Of a stretch of DNA of 16,220 nt, positions 15,624 to 16,220 are shown piece by piece. The stretch's first letter is position 1; every line of letters starts with the position of its first letter. The DNA is from Bacteroidales bacterium (GTDB lineage: Bacteria > Bacteroidota > Bacteroidia > Bacteroidales > P3), in NCBI GenBank assembly GCA_900769785.1, contig CAAGHV010000074.1, positions 1 to 16,220 on the forward strand, in the 5' to 3' direction. The notes beneath the pieces were generated by a model that saw only the letters and a program-made list of their open reading frames with translations, was not told the DNA's origin and did not search any database. The translations under genes were made by a program, and so were the position numbers.

Positions 15624-15830
15624 TTATTCGCAGAAGTATCCAACTTTTACGTCGCCGGCACTAACTCCGGTGCTCATTTCTGAGCAATTCTTAGCATCTT
15701 TATCCAATTCTACTTCTTCAGTTTCGGTTGCCAATCCTCCTACATAAGTAGCACAATTGCAAGTTTTGGTGCAAGAAGCCAACGAGGCTACGAAAGCTAC
15801 CACTGCCAAAGTCAAGAATACTTTCTTCAT
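15624..15830 (-). CDS. Small Cys-rich lipoprotein
   Basis: 68-residue predicted lipoprotein of unknown function. The N-terminus MKKVFLTLAVVAFVASLASC is a type II signal peptide with lipobox L17-A18-S19-C20. The mature part is only 49 residues, with C24 and C26 directly after the lipidated Cys and C49 and C67 later, enough for two disulfides. It is acidic in the middle (TETEEVELDKDAKN). No aspartate follows C20 (next is Thr), and the residues after it are not the typical Bacteroidota surface-export signal rich in D/E, so periplasm-facing is more likely; this is inference. Monocistronic, with a strong terminator; upstream on the minus strand AAACTTTG (15937-15930) is one mismatch from a -7 box, about 100 bp before ATG 15830. 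I do not recognise the family. Confidence 0.8.
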   Translation of the reverse strand: MKKVFLTLAVVAFVASLASCTKTCNCATYVGGLATETEEVELDKDAKNCSEMSTGVSAGDVKVGYFCE

Positions 15831-16220
15831 AATCTATCAGTGTTATTTTAAGTGTCTACTCTGTTCAAGGTTTTCGACTTCTCCTTTATTGTATTATTGT
15901 TTAGGTTTCTTTTGTTGTCGTTGATATGTCAAAGTTTAAAAGCTCTAAAGGCAACTTCTAAAAATTCCACGTTCTAAGAAATGTTATTATGAAATAAAAG
16001 AACTTTTGCGTGCTTTACGTTTTTTCTTGGAATCTTTCTATTTCTTTTTCAATCGTATAGCCCGCTATACTCAATCAAAAGAAAGTAGAAATCTTCTCAA
16101 GAAAATTTCGTAAATCACTTGCAAAGCAATTTTTAGAAGTTGCCTAAACATATCGTCAATGTTTCTTTTGGCCTATCGGATTATTCGCATGTTGTAGTTG
16201 TAGTCATGTCTCCTACTGTC
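15831..16220. other. Right-end non-coding region
   Basis: No protein-coding gene is supported in these 390 bases. They hold the presumed promoter region of the lipoprotein gene (to about 15945), the foldback element 15950-16144 and 72 bp of unexplained sequence running out of the window. A minus-strand mini-ORF (16207 to 16181) is too short and too close to its AGGAG to call. Confidence 0.65.
15946..16148. mobile_element. MITE-like foldback element with TAAA target duplication
   Basis: GGCAACTTCTAAAAATT (15950-15966) is repeated exactly in inverted orientation at 16128-16144, giving 17-bp terminal inverted repeats of a 195-bp element. Directly outside are TAAA (15946-15949) and TAAA (16145-16148), a likely 4-bp target duplication. 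The interior is also palindromic: the centre GTATAGC (16055-16061)/GCTATAC (16064-16070) is flanked by U/A-rich arms (TTTCTATTTCTTTT against AAAAGAAAGTAGAAA) and by CTTTACG against CGTAAA. The left arm carries about 35 extra bases (from 15967) lacking a partner. There is no transposase, so it would need one in trans. Alternative: a long structured RNA or decayed IS ends. Confidence 0.7.

Noticed and set aside
16181..16207. Minus-strand mini-ORF of eight codons with five Thr codons (MTTTTTCE) after an AGGAG, resembling a threonine attenuator leader
   Set aside because: The AGGAG is only 2 nt from the ATG, the thrS gene is more than 3.5 kb downstream, behind other genes and terminators, and no attenuator pairing is seen. 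Short Thr runs arise easily from the TGTAGTTGTAGT repeat.

Overview
The window looks like chromosomal DNA of a Bacteroidota (Bacteroidales-type) bacterium. Evidence: a type B type IX secretion sorting domain on a cell-surface protein, a choice-of-anchor L domain, a PNGase F-type deglycosidase with a GLPGLI-like N-terminal domain, a HU/HIG-type DNA-binding protein, Bacteroidota-style -7 boxes (TAnnTTTG) ahead of several genes, an AT-rich composition and few Shine-Dalgarno sequences. No plasmid, phage or CRISPR genes are seen.

Layout. Bases 1-299 are a non-coding leader with one promoter. Bases 300-4499 hold two co-directional DNA repair helicases, UvrD/PcrA and RecQ, 12 bp apart. A perfect 16-bp hairpin terminator separates them from a convergent 2.6-kb gene for a large secreted adhesin-like protein (4564-7188, minus). 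A 644-bp AT-rich divergent intergenic region follows, then thiL (thiamine-monophosphate kinase, 7833-8882, plus). On the minus strand, and convergent with thiL, lies a translation operon transcribed thrS - infC - rpmI - rplT - rplS (12615 down to 8983). Divergent from thrS is a secreted PNGase F-like amidase (12985-14709, plus). It converges on a HU-like DNA-binding protein with an Asp/Gly/Asn-rich tail (14846-15355, minus). A small Cys-rich lipoprotein follows (15624-15830, minus). The right end carries no gene but a 195-bp foldback element.

How the genes relate. The window is mostly housekeeping: DNA repair, cofactor synthesis, translation and nucleoid structure. Interspersed are three exported proteins that face the environment: the T9SS-sorted protein, the N-glycan-releasing enzyme and the lipoprotein. 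Convergent gene pairs are separated by near-perfect hairpins that can stop transcription from both sides.

The points most worth a second look are: (1) infC very probably starts at an AUA codon 22 codons upstream of its first ATG, behind an AGGAG; (2) a foldback, MITE-like element (15950-16144) has 17-bp terminal inverted repeats and a TAAA target duplication; (3) a 22-bp tandem repeat array lies upstream of the HU gene, and other degenerate 22-23-bp periodic repeats lie in two more intergenic regions; (4) the PNGase F homologue keeps two of the three key acidic residues and a C-terminal disulfide pair but seems to lack the third acid and the other disulfide. I found no clear, previously undescribed multi-gene system.
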